A stretch of 52,455 nucleotides of DNA from Stentor coeruleus. Lineage: Eukaryota; Ciliophora; Heterotrichea; Heterotrichida; Stentoridae. The notes beneath the pieces are model-generated. The model was not told the origin of the DNA. It worked only from the letters and a program-made list of their open reading frames with translations, and did not search any database. Numbering within the stretch: the first letter of the stretch is position 1; each line of letters begins with the position of its first letter. Of this stretch, positions 1 through 9,357 are shown in pieces. The stretch spans positions 1 to 52,455 of the forward strand of contig MPUH01000466.1 in NCBI GenBank assembly GCA_001970955.1. Reading direction: 5' to 3'. Made by a program: the position numbers and the translations under genes.

Positions 1-623
1 GAGGAGTTCCGCACATGGATTTCGCCTTTTCATTTTCTAAGAAAAGTTGTTTGCTTAAACCAAAATCTATAAGTTTTATATGTTATTTGATATTTTGAGG
101 ATTTTATATGCCCTTCATCATCAAGTAGAATGTTTTCAGATTTTAAATCTCGGTGGATCACTCCAATTGAATGAAGGTAATTTAAGGCTAGGAGTACTTC
201 TGCTGCATAAAACCTAGTTCTTTCTTCTGTAAAAAATTTACTATTTCGTAAGTGGAAAAAAAGATCACCTCCGTTTATAAAATCCATTATCATATACAAT
301 TTATCAGGAGTCTGAAAAGCAAACCTTAGCTGGACAATAAACGGGCATTCTATATTACCCATAATCTGCCTTTCAGCTTTTATGCTGGGAATCATCTTAT
401 TTTTCTCAATAAATATTTTTTTCAGTAATTTCATAGCATATAGTTTCCCTGTGTCTTTTTTTGATACCAAATAAACCTTTCCATATGCACCTCTGCCAAT
501 GACCTTTTCAATTTTAAAACTATCTTTAGTAACATTTGAAGTATTTATTTCTTGTAAGATAGATTTGTTTATAAGCTTTTCTTCATCTTCTTTTGGTTTA
601 AAGCAATCACAACATGTTCCCAT
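1..623 (-). CDS. AGC-family protein kinase, N-acylated, 5' part only, reading frame broken by a 28-bp insertion
   Basis: Seen: the frame opens with MGTCCDCF, a myristoylation and palmitoylation type start (G2, C4, C5, C7), so I chose this ATG rather than one seven codons upstream. The kinase lobe follows: glycine loop GRGAYGKV, VAIK-equivalent AMKLL, and the catalytic loop HRDLKSENILL. Just after DEGHIK the frame is lost, but the next frame resumes with LIDFGLSKQLF and SMCGTP, the DFG motif and the activation loop. The break is a 28-nt insertion at about 74-110. The gene runs off the left edge, so the C-lobe is missing. Known: this architecture matches AKT/SGK/S6K-type AGC kinases, which phosphorylate basic-directed Ser/Thr sites; here an acyl anchor would replace a PH domain. 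Inferred: a membrane-tethered kinase, if the insertion is removed from DNA or RNA. It could instead be a pseudogene or carry an assembly error at a contig end. Confidence 0.85.
83..110 (-). other. 28-bp insertion between 9-bp direct repeats, resembling an internal eliminated sequence
   Basis: The 9-mer TTTTATATG (plus strand) occurs at 74-82 and again at 102-110, exactly 28 bp apart. Removing one copy plus the spacer restores the kinase frame from GHIK straight into LIDFG. The segment contains neither GT nor AG on the coding strand, so it cannot be a canonical intron, and it is much longer than the 15-nt introns of this genome. The repeats contain TA, so excision with one TA retained is possible. 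Given the repeat, the exact edges are ambiguous within 74-110. Confidence 0.6.
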
Positions 624-2379
624 TATTATTATACCCATAATCAATATAAAAAAAATGTAGACAAAAAAACTATTAACTGTAAATGAATATGAAAGTCAGT
701 TTTTCTCAAAGTTTTTTGTAAATAAAAGAGGTGATTGTTCCTTAAGCTGCTAAAAATATGATGTATAACTTCATGTTTATGATGAGGTTTAAATAATTTT
801 TGTATATTTTATAATCTTATAGTGCTTATTATTAATTTTTGATAAAAGAGATATTATCTTTAATATCTCAAGATAAAACCTAGTTTCTCTAAAAATTCAT
901 CTTATTCTATTAGGAACTATCTTTTGATTTGTGTCAAACTTTTCTTGTTTTCTGATTATTTCCTGTACACAATTTTTAATTTGCTTCCCATTTTTAACTG
1001 ATTATTTTTTTCTAATGTTAAATTTTCAATGTATATTGTGCGACTTCACATATTCTTTGCATCAATATTTTTCCCCAGTTTTGTGCAGAATTAAAAATTG
1101 TTAAAGTCCATAAGATTTCTATAAAGCTCTCAAGTGCTTTGATTTGTATATTTAGTTTTATAAATTTTATCTTATAATAATTTTTATAACTAAGTGAAAT
1201 TAAGTATTATTTAGCGTCAACTATAACTGATGATGACTGAAGAAATGTGATTAAAATAATGTTACTGTAAAAATAGAGAAAACTATGAAGAAGATGAAGC
1301 AAAATAAAGAAAAATTAATGCTGTTAAGACAGAATGAAAATGATAAAAAGAAAAATTATATAGAAATTAAGGATAAGATGAAAACAAATTTAAACTTAAA
1401 TTGTCTTGGGTATTTTTTTGCTATCAAATTCAGCTTAAGCCGCAAGGCTTGAAGGGTATTATGACAATTTAAAAATTTGAAGTAAATTAAAGCATCCCTA
1501 GTGTAATTTTTTTTTTATATGATTAAGAAATTATATTTTAAAAGCATTGTGGATAAATACATTAGGTGCTTTTATATAAGGTATAAAGATGAAAGTGAAA
1601 ATAGCAGGCTTATATATCATTAGAATAATATTGAAAGTTATTGTATAAAAGGATTACACCAAATAAAGTGTCTTATATAATTTTATACTATTTTATATAG
1701 TTTTTCTTATGTTTTTCTTATGTTTTCTAATACTTTATACATTTTTATATCTGTTTTGCCTATATTAAATACTTAATTCATATTTAAATCAAAATATGTT
1801 TATATTGAACTTGCCTATATTTTAATCCTCTATAGGAAATACGCCAAAATCTCAGTAAACCTCTCCCTTGAACTACTCAACTCATATCTAGTTTATATTT
1901 TTATCAACTGCAAAAACCAGTCGAGCTCAGCCCTGAAATCACATGATAATCTCTTTAAATCGGTACTTTTTTAACCCAGAGATTAAAAAAGCATACTAAA
2001 GAACTAAAAACATCTAATTATCAATATTCATATTTTGTTACAACAGTTTTAGTCAGAATCAAACATTTTTTATGAAAATAATCATCAAACTTTTATAGAA
2101 AAAATTATAGACGATATAGGAAATTTATTAGAAAAAGACTTGAGAATACTAAAAAAATAAGCATAAAAGCATAGATAAGGAGATTAATAATTTTTTGAAA
2201 AGGTAAGTTCAAGATAAGGAAATTTTTGAGGATATTACTTATAAAGATATGATTTAAAGATTAAAAATATTGGGATTCAGGTAAAGCAGATATTGAGAGA
2301 ATTTTAGATAAAGTCTGAAGTCTTAATTCTTTTAAGAAAAATCATTTTATTAGCTTTGGAATAATTATATAAAATTAAA
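624..2379. other. Intergenic region without a supported gene; one folded element and one stop-ridden ORF remnant
   Basis: It lies between the divergent kinase and MORN genes. The left part is T/A-rich with some G, and about 1840-2050 is C/A-rich. From about 2060 to 2370 it becomes purine-rich again. An open stretch at 2053-2157 (35 codons, no ATG) reads as charged residues (IEKIIDDIGNLLEKDLRIL) and then runs into repeated TAA codons, so I do not call a gene. A 55-codon ATG ORF at 1285-1451 is Lys/Asn-rich and overlaps a strong hairpin; I do not call it either. No tRNA signature is seen. Confidence 0.6.
1396..1472. other. Candidate structured RNA element: nested stems with a GCAA tetraloop
   Basis: A perfect 10-bp outer inverted repeat pairs TTAAATTGTC (1396-1405) with GACAATTTAA (1463-1472). 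Inside it, TTAAGCC (1435-1441) pairs with GGCTTGA (1446-1452), allowing one G-T pair, and closes a GCAA loop of GNRA type at 1442-1445. The inner stem is unusually GC-rich for this gap. No RNA family is recognised. Orientation is unknown, although the GNRA loop would favour the plus strand. It could be coincidence in AT-rich DNA. Confidence 0.25.
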
Positions 2380-3645
2380 ATGGGCACAAACTGTTCATGT
2401 TACCAAGATAATGCTTTTTCAGAAGTTATTATACCTGAACCAAAAAACTACAAAATATACTCCTCAAAAATGAGCCTTGAAAAAAAACTCGCTGAAGCCA
2501 AGAAAAAATTAAATATCGAAATGGAGCCTCTAAATGCTATAAATAATAATCAAAAGATATTTGATTTCCAAAATATTGTCCCCAGCCAAAAAAAGTCCTC
2601 ATTAAGCACAGACACCACAAAACTTTCAAGTTTGATTATTCAAGGTTCAGAAAAACATTTGCCATCTGATTCAATTTTTTCTAATAATAAACCTTATTCC
2701 CAATTAACTTTAGCATTACAAGCTGCTTGTCGTGGTTATCTTGCTCGTTATCAACACAAAAAGCCTAAAAACCGAAAGCTTTTTGGTATATACAAATATG
2801 TATCAGGTAGTGCTTCTGATAAAACTTTGTCTAGTATAAGTTCAATAGAAGGGACTATAAGATCAACACGAATTATTTATATAGAAGAAACAGTTAAAGG
2901 TCAAGCTTTAGTTGAAATAGAAAAAAATGTGTTTTATCAAGGACAATGGAATCAAGGGACTAAATCCAAAGAAGGTTTCGGAATACTTATAGATAAAGAT
3001 GGGTCGAAATACATGGGGAACTTTAAAAACAACCAAAAATCAGGCTATGGGATGCTTATATGGCCTGACAAAAGCTACTTTGAAGGTGAGTTCCAGAATG
3101 GGGTTATAAACGGTCTTGGTCATCTTTTTAATGCTAATGGGCAAGTTTTCGAAGGGCGCTTTTTAAATGGGAAACTCACAGGAAAAGGTTCTGAAATATG
3201 CCAAGATGGAATATCTTATAAAGGGCATTTTGTCAACAGTAAAAAGCATGGTAAAGGAATTTTAATAATCCCAGGGATAAGTGTTTATAAAGGTCAATTC
3301 ATAAATGATACTTTTGAAGGCCAAGGAACTCTTGTTTACAGTGATGGGAAATCATATTCAGGTATGTGGAAAGCAGGACACATGCATGGTATCGGAACTT
3401 TCAAATGGCCATCAGGAAAAATATACAATGGCAACTACCTTAATGGGTTAAAAAACGGTATAGGAAAAATGATTTATACTGATAAAAGGGTATACAATGG
3501 AGAATGGGCTCATGATAAACCTCATGGTAAGGCAATTTATACATATTGGGACCCATCTAAAAAACGTTTACGATCTGTGAACTCTAAATGGGAAAATGGG
3601 GTTAAAATATGCTGGCTTAAGCAAGATTGGTCAGAATATGCATAA
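2380..3645 (+). CDS. N-myristoylated IQ-motif and MORN-repeat protein, 421 aa
   Basis: Seen: the start MGTNCSCY has Gly2 with Cys5 and Cys7, a dual-acylation type terminus. A calmodulin-binding IQ motif lies at about residues 113-125 (LQAACRGYLARYQ). From about residue 186 to 395 there is a ladder of roughly nine MORN repeats, each with a Y/F-x-G-x-W/F core followed by a G-x-G turn (YQGQWNQG, YMGNFKN, YNGNYLNGLKNGIG). Known: MORN arrays form elongated membrane- or scaffold-associated rods and are common in ciliate cortical and axonemal proteins; IQ motifs bind calmodulin or centrins. Inferred: a Ca-responsive scaffold on membrane, possibly at the cortex or cilium. The frame is complete with no intron seen and ends in TAA followed at once by TGA. 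The next gene starts 37 nt downstream on the same strand. Confidence 0.9.
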   Translation: MGTNCSCYQDNAFSEVIIPEPKNYKIYSSKMSLEKKLAEAKKKLNIEMEPLNAINNNQKIFDFQNIVPSQKKSSLSTDTTKLSSLIIQGSEKHLPSDSIFSNNKPYSQLTLALQAACRGYLARYQHKKPKNRKLFGIYKYVSGSASDKTLSSISSIEGTIRSTRIIYIEETVKGQALVEIEKNVFYQGQWNQGTKSKEGFGILIDKDGSKYMGNFKNNQKSGYGMLIWPDKSYFEGEFQNGVINGLGHLFNANGQVFEGRFLNGKLTGKGSEICQDGISYKGHFVNSKKHGKGILIIPGISVYKGQFINDTFEGQGTLVYSDGKSYSGMWKAGHMHGIGTFKWPSGKIYNGNYLNGLKNGIGKMIYTDKRVYNGEWAHDKPHGKAIYTYWDPSKKRLRSVNSKWENGVKICWLKQDWSEYA

Positions 3646-3682
3646 TGAATAATCATATTGAAATTTTAATTTTAACGGAATA

Positions 3683-4657
3683 ATGTTTATTTTAAGTTTT
3701 TTAACTTGTTGGCATGCTTTGGCTGAGACTTTTGAAATTTCTGAGTCTGAACTGTTGCCTATTGAAGAAATTCAGACAATTGATTATGGGAAAAGTTTAT
3801 TACAGACTATAAATATACAACTTGTTTCAGGGACAAGTGATGTTGCTATTGAACTTTTGCTAACAATGAAAGAAAGGATATTAGCTCAGTCTTTAGAAGA
3901 CTCTGAAGCTTATGAATCGTATAAGAAATCATGTGATAAAGCATTGAATGAATATGAGATTTCTTTTAAAGATATTAATTTACAACATGATATACATAGG
4001 AATGATTTAGAACAATGGGGTAAAAAGAAAAATCAATGGACTAGTCAGTTGAGTTCTTATCAAAAAGATTTAAATACTGTTAATGCTATGAAAGGGCAAA
4101 TATTAGAAAAAATTTCATATGAAAAAAATCAGAGAATTAACTTGATGCAAATATATGAAGAGATTCTTTTACAAATCGAAAACCCGAAGTTTTTAGATGA
4201 TAAAATCTCTGAAGAATATCTTGATAGTGTTAAAAAATTATCGAAATCAGGGTATTTTGTATTGTCTTTATTAGAAAATTATCATGAAGTTGACTATGCT
4301 GAATTTATTCAGGCAGAATTTGAAGATAATAATCAGATTTCTCAAGAGTTTTTAGAAAGCTTAGAGGAGTATTTGAGAGAAGTTGATAAGGAGATTGAGG
4401 GACTTGAAGAGGAAATTTCAGTGATACAAGAGAATGTGAATTTTTGGAATGTGAAAGTTGAGGAATGCCGGGCTATGCATGAAGAAAGTGAGAGAAGGTT
4501 GTTAGATTTACCAGAGATTATTAAGGAAAAAGAGAAATTGTGTGAGAGAAATTCGGTACAGGCTGAAGCGGAGAGGAAGAGAAAAGAACGACAGGTTTTG
4601 ATTATTGATAGTGTGGTATATATTGTTCAGAATAATTTGGATGAGTTAAATAAGTAA
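3683..4657 (+). CDS. Secreted coiled-coil protein, resembling ciliate secretory-granule matrix proteins, 324 aa
   Basis: Seen: a hydrophobic signal peptide (MFILSFLTCWHALA, probable cleavage before ETFEI) with no later membrane segment. Then LLQTINIQL and a leucine-rich stretch lead into long heptad-patterned helices (about residues 75-180 and 215-310) rich in Glu, Lys and Gln, with a few scattered Cys. Known: trichocyst/mucocyst matrix (TMP/GRL) proteins of ciliates have a signal peptide, an early LL..IK segment with a Cys, and paired coiled coils, and are stored in dense-core granules. Inferred: a granule cargo protein, which in a heterotrich would suit cortical granules. The resemblance is in layout rather than a diagnostic motif, so it could be any secreted coiled-coil protein. 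It lies 37 nt after the MORN gene, a spacing tight for separate transcription. Confidence 0.75.
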   Translation: MFILSFLTCWHALAETFEISESELLPIEEIQTIDYGKSLLQTINIQLVSGTSDVAIELLLTMKERILAQSLEDSEAYESYKKSCDKALNEYEISFKDINLQHDIHRNDLEQWGKKKNQWTSQLSSYQKDLNTVNAMKGQILEKISYEKNQRINLMQIYEEILLQIENPKFLDDKISEEYLDSVKKLSKSGYFVLSLLENYHEVDYAEFIQAEFEDNNQISQEFLESLEEYLREVDKEIEGLEEEISVIQENVNFWNVKVEECRAMHEESERRLLDLPEIIKEKEKLCERNSVQAEAERKRKERQVLIIDSVVYIVQNNLDELNK

Positions 4658-5372
4658 AATTGGTTGAAGGTAGATTAGTAAAGGGATTTTGAGAAAACAG
4701 ATAAGTTGTTATTTAGATTTTTTTTATGATAATTTTTTATGTGAGGTTGGGTAATCTGGTTTTAGAGATTATTGGTTTTTATGAAGATTCTTATAGTAAA
4801 AATAGATTATAAGATTTTAATAAAGTTATGCTATATTATAGTAAAAATAGATTATAAGATTTTAATAAAAGTTTAAGTATCGGAAAGTTTGGGAGTAAGT
4901 TTATGGATGAAGTCAAAATAATTGTAAGTGTGTGAGAATTTTTTAATATTTTTGTATGAAGACTTTTATATTTTCTAGATTACATTTCAAGTTATCTTTT
5001 TACATAAACCTATATAGTTGTTTTGGAAAAAAATCCTGATTATTATTTTTTTTTTATCAGGAGATAAATGTCATCTAACAAATTTTTCCATCTGTCTCTG
5101 TACCAATCAGCCTAAAAGCGCCATAAACATCAAAGTTCATATTTTTGCAAAAATCAGGCCAACTTTTTTCCACAGTTTTTTCGTATTTTGCTATTTACCC
5201 AAAGGGATCTCTAAATTTTTCTCAAATCTAGTTCAAACATAAAATATTTTTATATCACATATAATTTTGTATTACTAAGCGCCTAAAACTTAACATTAAA
5301 AGGGTTTTTATATAAAACTCCACAAAACTGTTAATAATCAAATATTTTTCCCATATCATATTATCTAAACTA
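4658..5372. other. Intergenic region with strand-composition switch and a direct repeat
   Basis: The left part (to about 4990) is G/T-rich and C-poor, as after other stops in this window; the right part is A/C-rich, as before other starts. A 74-codon ORF at 5018-5242 is not supported: it has low-complexity Phe/Ile content, spans the promoter side and has no domain. No RNA gene is seen. Confidence 0.6.
4791..4869. repeat. Direct repeat, two 34-bp copies
   Basis: TTATAGTAAAAATAGATTAT and the following 14 bases occur identically at 4791-4824 and 4836-4869, with 11 bp between the copies (45-bp period). It lies in the 3' flank of the granule-type gene. No N is present, so unlike the other duplications here it is not obviously a scaffold join. 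Confidence 0.85.
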
Positions 5373-6206
5373 ATGGGTTGTTCGAGCACTAGAGAAGTGA
5401 GTTATATAAGCGAATTGAAAAATGAGTGTAACAAACTCATGAAAGAAAATCTTGATTGTATATCAGTTATAGAATATCTACTTCTTAAAAAAAATCGACA
5501 AAGTCTAGCCCTAAGAGTGATTTCATTAAAAAAACGAACTGAACAGTACTATGAAATAATAGCAAAATATCGGAATTTCTGGATTTCTAAAACTAAAAAA
5601 CAACAACAAGATATCCTCAGTCCAGCTATGGCAAAATGCGAGAAAGAACAAACTGAAGAAAAAAGACAATTGATTTATGCTAAGGAAATTCTGTATAAAA
5701 TTGTGGAAAAACTCAAAGGAAATTGGAATAAAAAACATTCAAATCTAGGAAATCTTAAAGAAAGTTTAGAAAGCAACAGCGATATTTTACAAAAATCAGC
5801 TAGTTTTTATACAAATTATTATACAGAAAACAAAGAAGTTATAAAAAAAAAAGCTAAGGAACTTGGAAAACTTGTTGGTGATGACCTTGATATTTATGAA
5901 GATATTAGAACTGTTACGGTTGAATTTTATAAACACCCTGAAAAACGTGTTTATTATACTGAGGATATTGAGTTTATAAAAAAAAGCAAAAGTCATCAGA
6001 CTAGTAAAACTAAAGATGAATTAGTTATAGAAACGAAAAGTCTTGATGAATCTTATAATCGTGTTAATGATATAGAAAAAAATCAAAGTGTAGAGAATCA
6101 GTATATAGATGAAGAAAGTGAATATGAGAGAGAAATTGATTCTAGTTATTTGTCTTCGGAAGATGAAGAGACTATTAGAGAAAGATTGAGTTATACGCAG
6201 AAATAA
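5373..6206 (+). CDS. N-myristoylated charged coiled-coil protein of unknown function, 277 aa
   Basis: I do not recognise this gene. Seen: it starts MGCSSTRE, a classic G2/C3 myristoyl-palmitoyl terminus. The body is almost entirely charged helix (about residues 10-190) with heptad character and many Lys and Glu. The tail (about 200-277) is acidic and Ser/Tyr-rich (DEESEYEREIDSSYLSSEDEE) and looks like a phosphorylated disordered segment. No membrane span, zinc site or enzymatic motif is visible. Inferred: a membrane-attached structural or adaptor protein. The ATG is the first in frame and is preceded by A/C-rich DNA typical of starts here. It ends in TAA with no intron detected. Confidence 0.75.
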   Translation: MGCSSTREVSYISELKNECNKLMKENLDCISVIEYLLLKKNRQSLALRVISLKKRTEQYYEIIAKYRNFWISKTKKQQQDILSPAMAKCEKEQTEEKRQLIYAKEILYKIVEKLKGNWNKKHSNLGNLKESLESNSDILQKSASFYTNYYTENKEVIKKKAKELGKLVGDDLDIYEDIRTVTVEFYKHPEKRVYYTEDIEFIKKSKSHQTSKTKDELVIETKSLDESYNRVNDIEKNQSVENQYIDEESEYEREIDSSYLSSEDEETIRERLSYTQK

Positions 6207-6924
6207 GTAATTTGATTTATATGGGTTTTTAGTTTAGGGTAGTAAAATTATAGGTTATGGATTATATTGATTAGTGAATTGTTGAGGGGATAAAATCTGG
6301 TTAAGGGCTTATATAAATGGGTTTTTATTGCCTTTTAGATTTTTTTAAGATATAAATAAATAATGTTTACGTTGAAAATTATTCTCCTTTCTATTGAAAC
6401 GATGAGTGGACTGAACGGTTTTAAAAAGTTTGGCATTTTGGGGTCTTTCTATATTCTTATAGAAGTTAGCATATTATTAGTGGGAAAGTAGGGGTTTATT
6501 GTTGAGGTTCAAAGGTTTATTGATTATACAAGGATTTTTAGGGCTAAGAGTTTTTTAAGTGAGATTTTTAGTTTTTGGGTTTGATGGAAAAAGTTCAAGA
6601 ACAAAAATTGTATTTTTTTGCTTTTAAAAATAATTATTTGTTGATTTTATCGATAATCACATCAAGCACCAAAGCCTTTTAACAGCTAATTCCAGCCGAT
6701 TTTGTGTCTTAAGAAAATTATCATCCTTCATATCACATGAAAAAAACTCCAAAAGATCTTAACATGCAAAATTACCTGATAACAAAATTTTCACAATCAC
6801 TCAGAAATACATTATATTTTTTATTTATCTTACAATCATCATCATAAACCTATAAAGAAATTATAATTAAGACCCTTAGTATTGCCTATAATTTTATTAT
6901 AACTAAAGAGAAATAATTAACTAA
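6207..6924. other. Intergenic region with strand-composition switch near 6650
   Basis: From 6207 to about 6650 the plus strand is G/T-rich and almost free of C except around 6380-6480. From about 6655 to 6924 it is A/C-rich and G-poor. No ORF or RNA gene is supported. The C-containing island (about 6375-6480) is more complex than its surroundings, but I could not assign it. Confidence 0.6.
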
Positions 6925-7302
6925 ATGGAGAGAAATATTGGAAATCCAAGCTCACATAGACATCGTGTACACCCATCAGCAGTATTAATAAAAATGCTTG
7001 TAAATACTATCAATAGTCAGCCTGGATTAGCTATAGAAACAACTGCAGTAGCGAATTTAGCTGAAAATATTGTTGAATATAATATTATCTCAAGCCCGCA
7101 TAGACTTTCATCATATGGTTATTCACTTATTAAAGAGGTTAAAATAGAAACAGTTGAAGATTGTGCAATATGTAAAGATGCTATAGAGATTCTTGCTTTA
7201 GAACTCCCATGCAATCATAAATTCCATAAAGATTGTATTGAGACATGGTTCTTGTCTCGTAGTTCCTGTCCGAACTGCAGGAAAAATATTGATTATTATT
7301 AA
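6925..7302 (+). CDS. Small RING-H2 zinc-finger protein, probable E3 ubiquitin ligase, 125 aa
   Basis: Seen: the C-terminal third is a complete RING-H2 finger with ligands Cys80, Cys83, Cys96, His98, His101, Cys104, Cys115 and Cys118. It includes the hydrophobic residue after the second Cys-His cluster and the Trp (ETWF) that usually contacts E2. The N-terminal 75 residues are polar and helical without a membrane span or a second zinc site. Known: RING-H2 domains recruit E2 enzymes and transfer ubiquitin to substrates; the layout resembles the C-terminal end of RNF126/RNF115-type ligases. Inferred: a soluble E3 whose substrate is unknown. It is short for a ligase, so an unseen upstream exon is possible, but the flanking A/C-rich sequence fits a start here. 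Confidence 0.85.
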   Translation: MERNIGNPSSHRHRVHPSAVLIKMLVNTINSQPGLAIETTAVANLAENIVEYNIISSPHRLSSYGYSLIKEVKIETVEDCAICKDAIEILALELPCNHKFHKDCIETWFLSRSSCPNCRKNIDYY

Positions 7303-8233
7303 TGTATTATTAGATGATAAGAACTTTTCAATACTAGTTTATGATTTTATAATAAATTTTGTTTGTATAAATTTGGGTTTTGGAATGCTTGTATATTAAA
7401 ATGAAGGAATTTTAGTTTATTGAAGATTTATGATGGGCTTTGATTGTAAAGTTGAGATTAAAATGATATTTTTAGTTTATGTGGGATTTTTTTGGGTTTA
7501 TATTAGGAGAATTTTTGTGTTTGTGATAGTTGGATTTGAAGTTGAAATAAGTACTTGATTTATGATGATGGTTATAGTAAGCATGATAATTTAATGAATA
7601 ATTGTTATGAAGAATAGTTTTAGTAGGAGAAATAGTGAAATATTATGTTATAAAGAATCTATATTATCAAATCTATTAGCACTATATAAAATTATTTCAC
7701 GAGCATGGACATATGGCATTTTATAAATAAAAGTAATATGACCAAAGCGATAAAGTTATAAGAAAAAAATAATAGTCCACATGAGTTAACACTTATTTTT
7801 TCCATCTTCTAGATAGCCAAAACCTCCAAAAAAACTCAAACTATCAACTTTACCCAATAGTATTCATATAATCACTGAATCAAAAATTCTTCCTTAAACA
7901 AGCATCTAGTTGCAAAAATCTCATAAGAAGTTCACAACAAGACTGAAAAGCTCAGAAGTAGTCCATACTTGATATCAAGTATATTAAAAGTTTAATATCA
8001 AAAAAATAAACTACAAAATTAAAGGCTAACTAAAAATACTCTCAAACAATTTATTGAAAAATCAAATAAATCAGCACCTAACCCATTCTTTAATAATTAA
8101 TATTCATAATATCCCATGTTCAGAAAATCATCACAATAATCCAAAATCCTTAATTTATCTTAAACCGAAATAAACCTTTTTTTTTTAGAGATAAAATTAT
8201 TCTCATGTCTAACTTGTAGTATAGGTTTAAATA
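7303..8233. other. Intergenic region, 930 bp, no gene seen
   Basis: It is G/T-rich and C-poor to about 7680, then A/C-rich up to the next start. No ORF, tRNA signature or repeat of note is visible. The composition switch probably marks the border between the RING gene's 3' flank and the PROPPIN gene's 5' flank. Confidence 0.6.
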
Positions 8234-9271
8234 ATGGAACCTATAGACCAAGTTATATATATCGGGTTCAATCAAGATTCATCCTGTATAACCTTGTCTA
8301 CAGAAAAAAAATTAGAATCTAGTTTTGATTCTAGTTTTCGAGTTATAGGTACACATCCTTTAAAGTTTTGTTATCAACGAAGTAATTTTTATTAAGTCTT
8401 TCCAGGAAGTTTTAGTATTGTAGAGTTACTAAATAGATCAAATATTATTGCTTTAGTTGGTGGAGGAGCTTGTTCTCATTATCCATCATCTAAGCTTATA
8501 ATTTGGGATGATCAAAAGCTCAGGATTATTTCAGAGTTAAATTTCCGCTTAGAAATCAAATCAGTAAGATTAAGAAGAAATCGTGTTGTTGTTGTCTTAG
8601 AAACTAAAGTATATGTGTTTAACTTACAAGATCTTAAAGTTATTGACATGATAAATACTTTTCATAATCCTCATGGGATTTGTTGTATGAGTAATGATGA
8701 AATGAGAGAAGTATTAGTATGTCCAAGTGATAAAAAAGGTAATGCATTGATTAAAGTATATACTGAAGATAAAGAAATAGAAATTGATGCTCATGAAACA
8801 CCTTTAGCTTGTGCTGCGCTTAACAAAGATGGTACCTTACTAGCCACAGCTTCAGATAAAGGTACGCTTATAAGAATATTTGACACAGAAACTGGGGATC
8901 TTTTACAAGAATTACGTCGAGGAATAGACCGGGCTGAGATTTATAGTCTAGCTTTTCACCCAACATCTCATTGGATTGCATGTTCAAGTAACACAGGAAC
9001 AGTACATATATATAGTATTGACCCAGAAATCCAAAATAAAAAACTAGCTTTGAAGTTTTTTAAGAAAATGCTCCCTAAATATTTTGAAAGCGAATGGAGT
9101 TTTGCTAAATTTAAAGTCAAAGGAGCTAAAACAGTTTGTGCATTTGCTGGTGATGAACTTAAACTTATGATACTAACTGATCATGCTATGTTTTACGAAG
9201 TCGATTTTACTGAAGGAGGACATTGTGCTGGTGAAATTGCTGTTAACTTATTAAACTTAGAACTGGTATAA
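8234..9271 (+). CDS. WIPI/Atg18-family PROPPIN (autophagy WD40 protein), two exons, 340 aa
   Basis: Seen: translation from the ATG at 8234 gives a WD40 propeller. A 15-nt intron at 8382-8396 interrupts it, and removing the intron restores FCYQRIFPGSFSIVELL followed by NIIALVGGG, a hallmark of PROPPINs. The PI3P/PI(3,5)P2-binding motif appears as LRRG (residues about 222-225; FRRG or LRRG in the family). Blades 2-3 contain KVYVFNLQ and LATASDKGTLIRIFD. Known: Atg18/WIPI proteins bind phosphoinositides on the isolation membrane and endosomes and recruit Atg2/Atg16 in autophagy. The length fits WIPI3/WIPI4-type members. The start was chosen because it precedes the intact first blade. The gene is convergent with RPS20; the stops are 86 nt apart. 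Confidence 0.93.
8382..8396 (+). other. 15-nt intron (PROPPIN gene), phase 1
   Basis: GTAATTTTTATTAAG begins GT and ends AG and contains an in-frame TAA. Removing it joins CAA CGA A to TC TTT CCA and restores conserved PROPPIN sequence. Confidence 0.93.
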
Positions 9272-9357
9272 TGATTTACAAGTTAAGTAAATAAGATAAA
9301 CATAAAATCTTATAATTGTATTGAGAATATCATATAAACGTTTATATCTATTAGCTA

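Noticed and set aside
1285-1451. ORF of 55 codons ending in TGA
   Set aside because: Lys/Asn-rich, overlaps the hairpin element and would be the only TGA-terminated gene; chance ORF.
2053-2157. Charged open stretch that then meets several TAA codons
   Set aside because: It lacks an ATG; reading TAA as Gln would extend it, but neighbouring genes use TAA as stop, so it is probably a remnant or chance.
5018-5242. ORF of 74 codons
   Set aside because: Low-complexity Phe/Ile-rich sequence across a promoter-type region, no domain, no start context of note.
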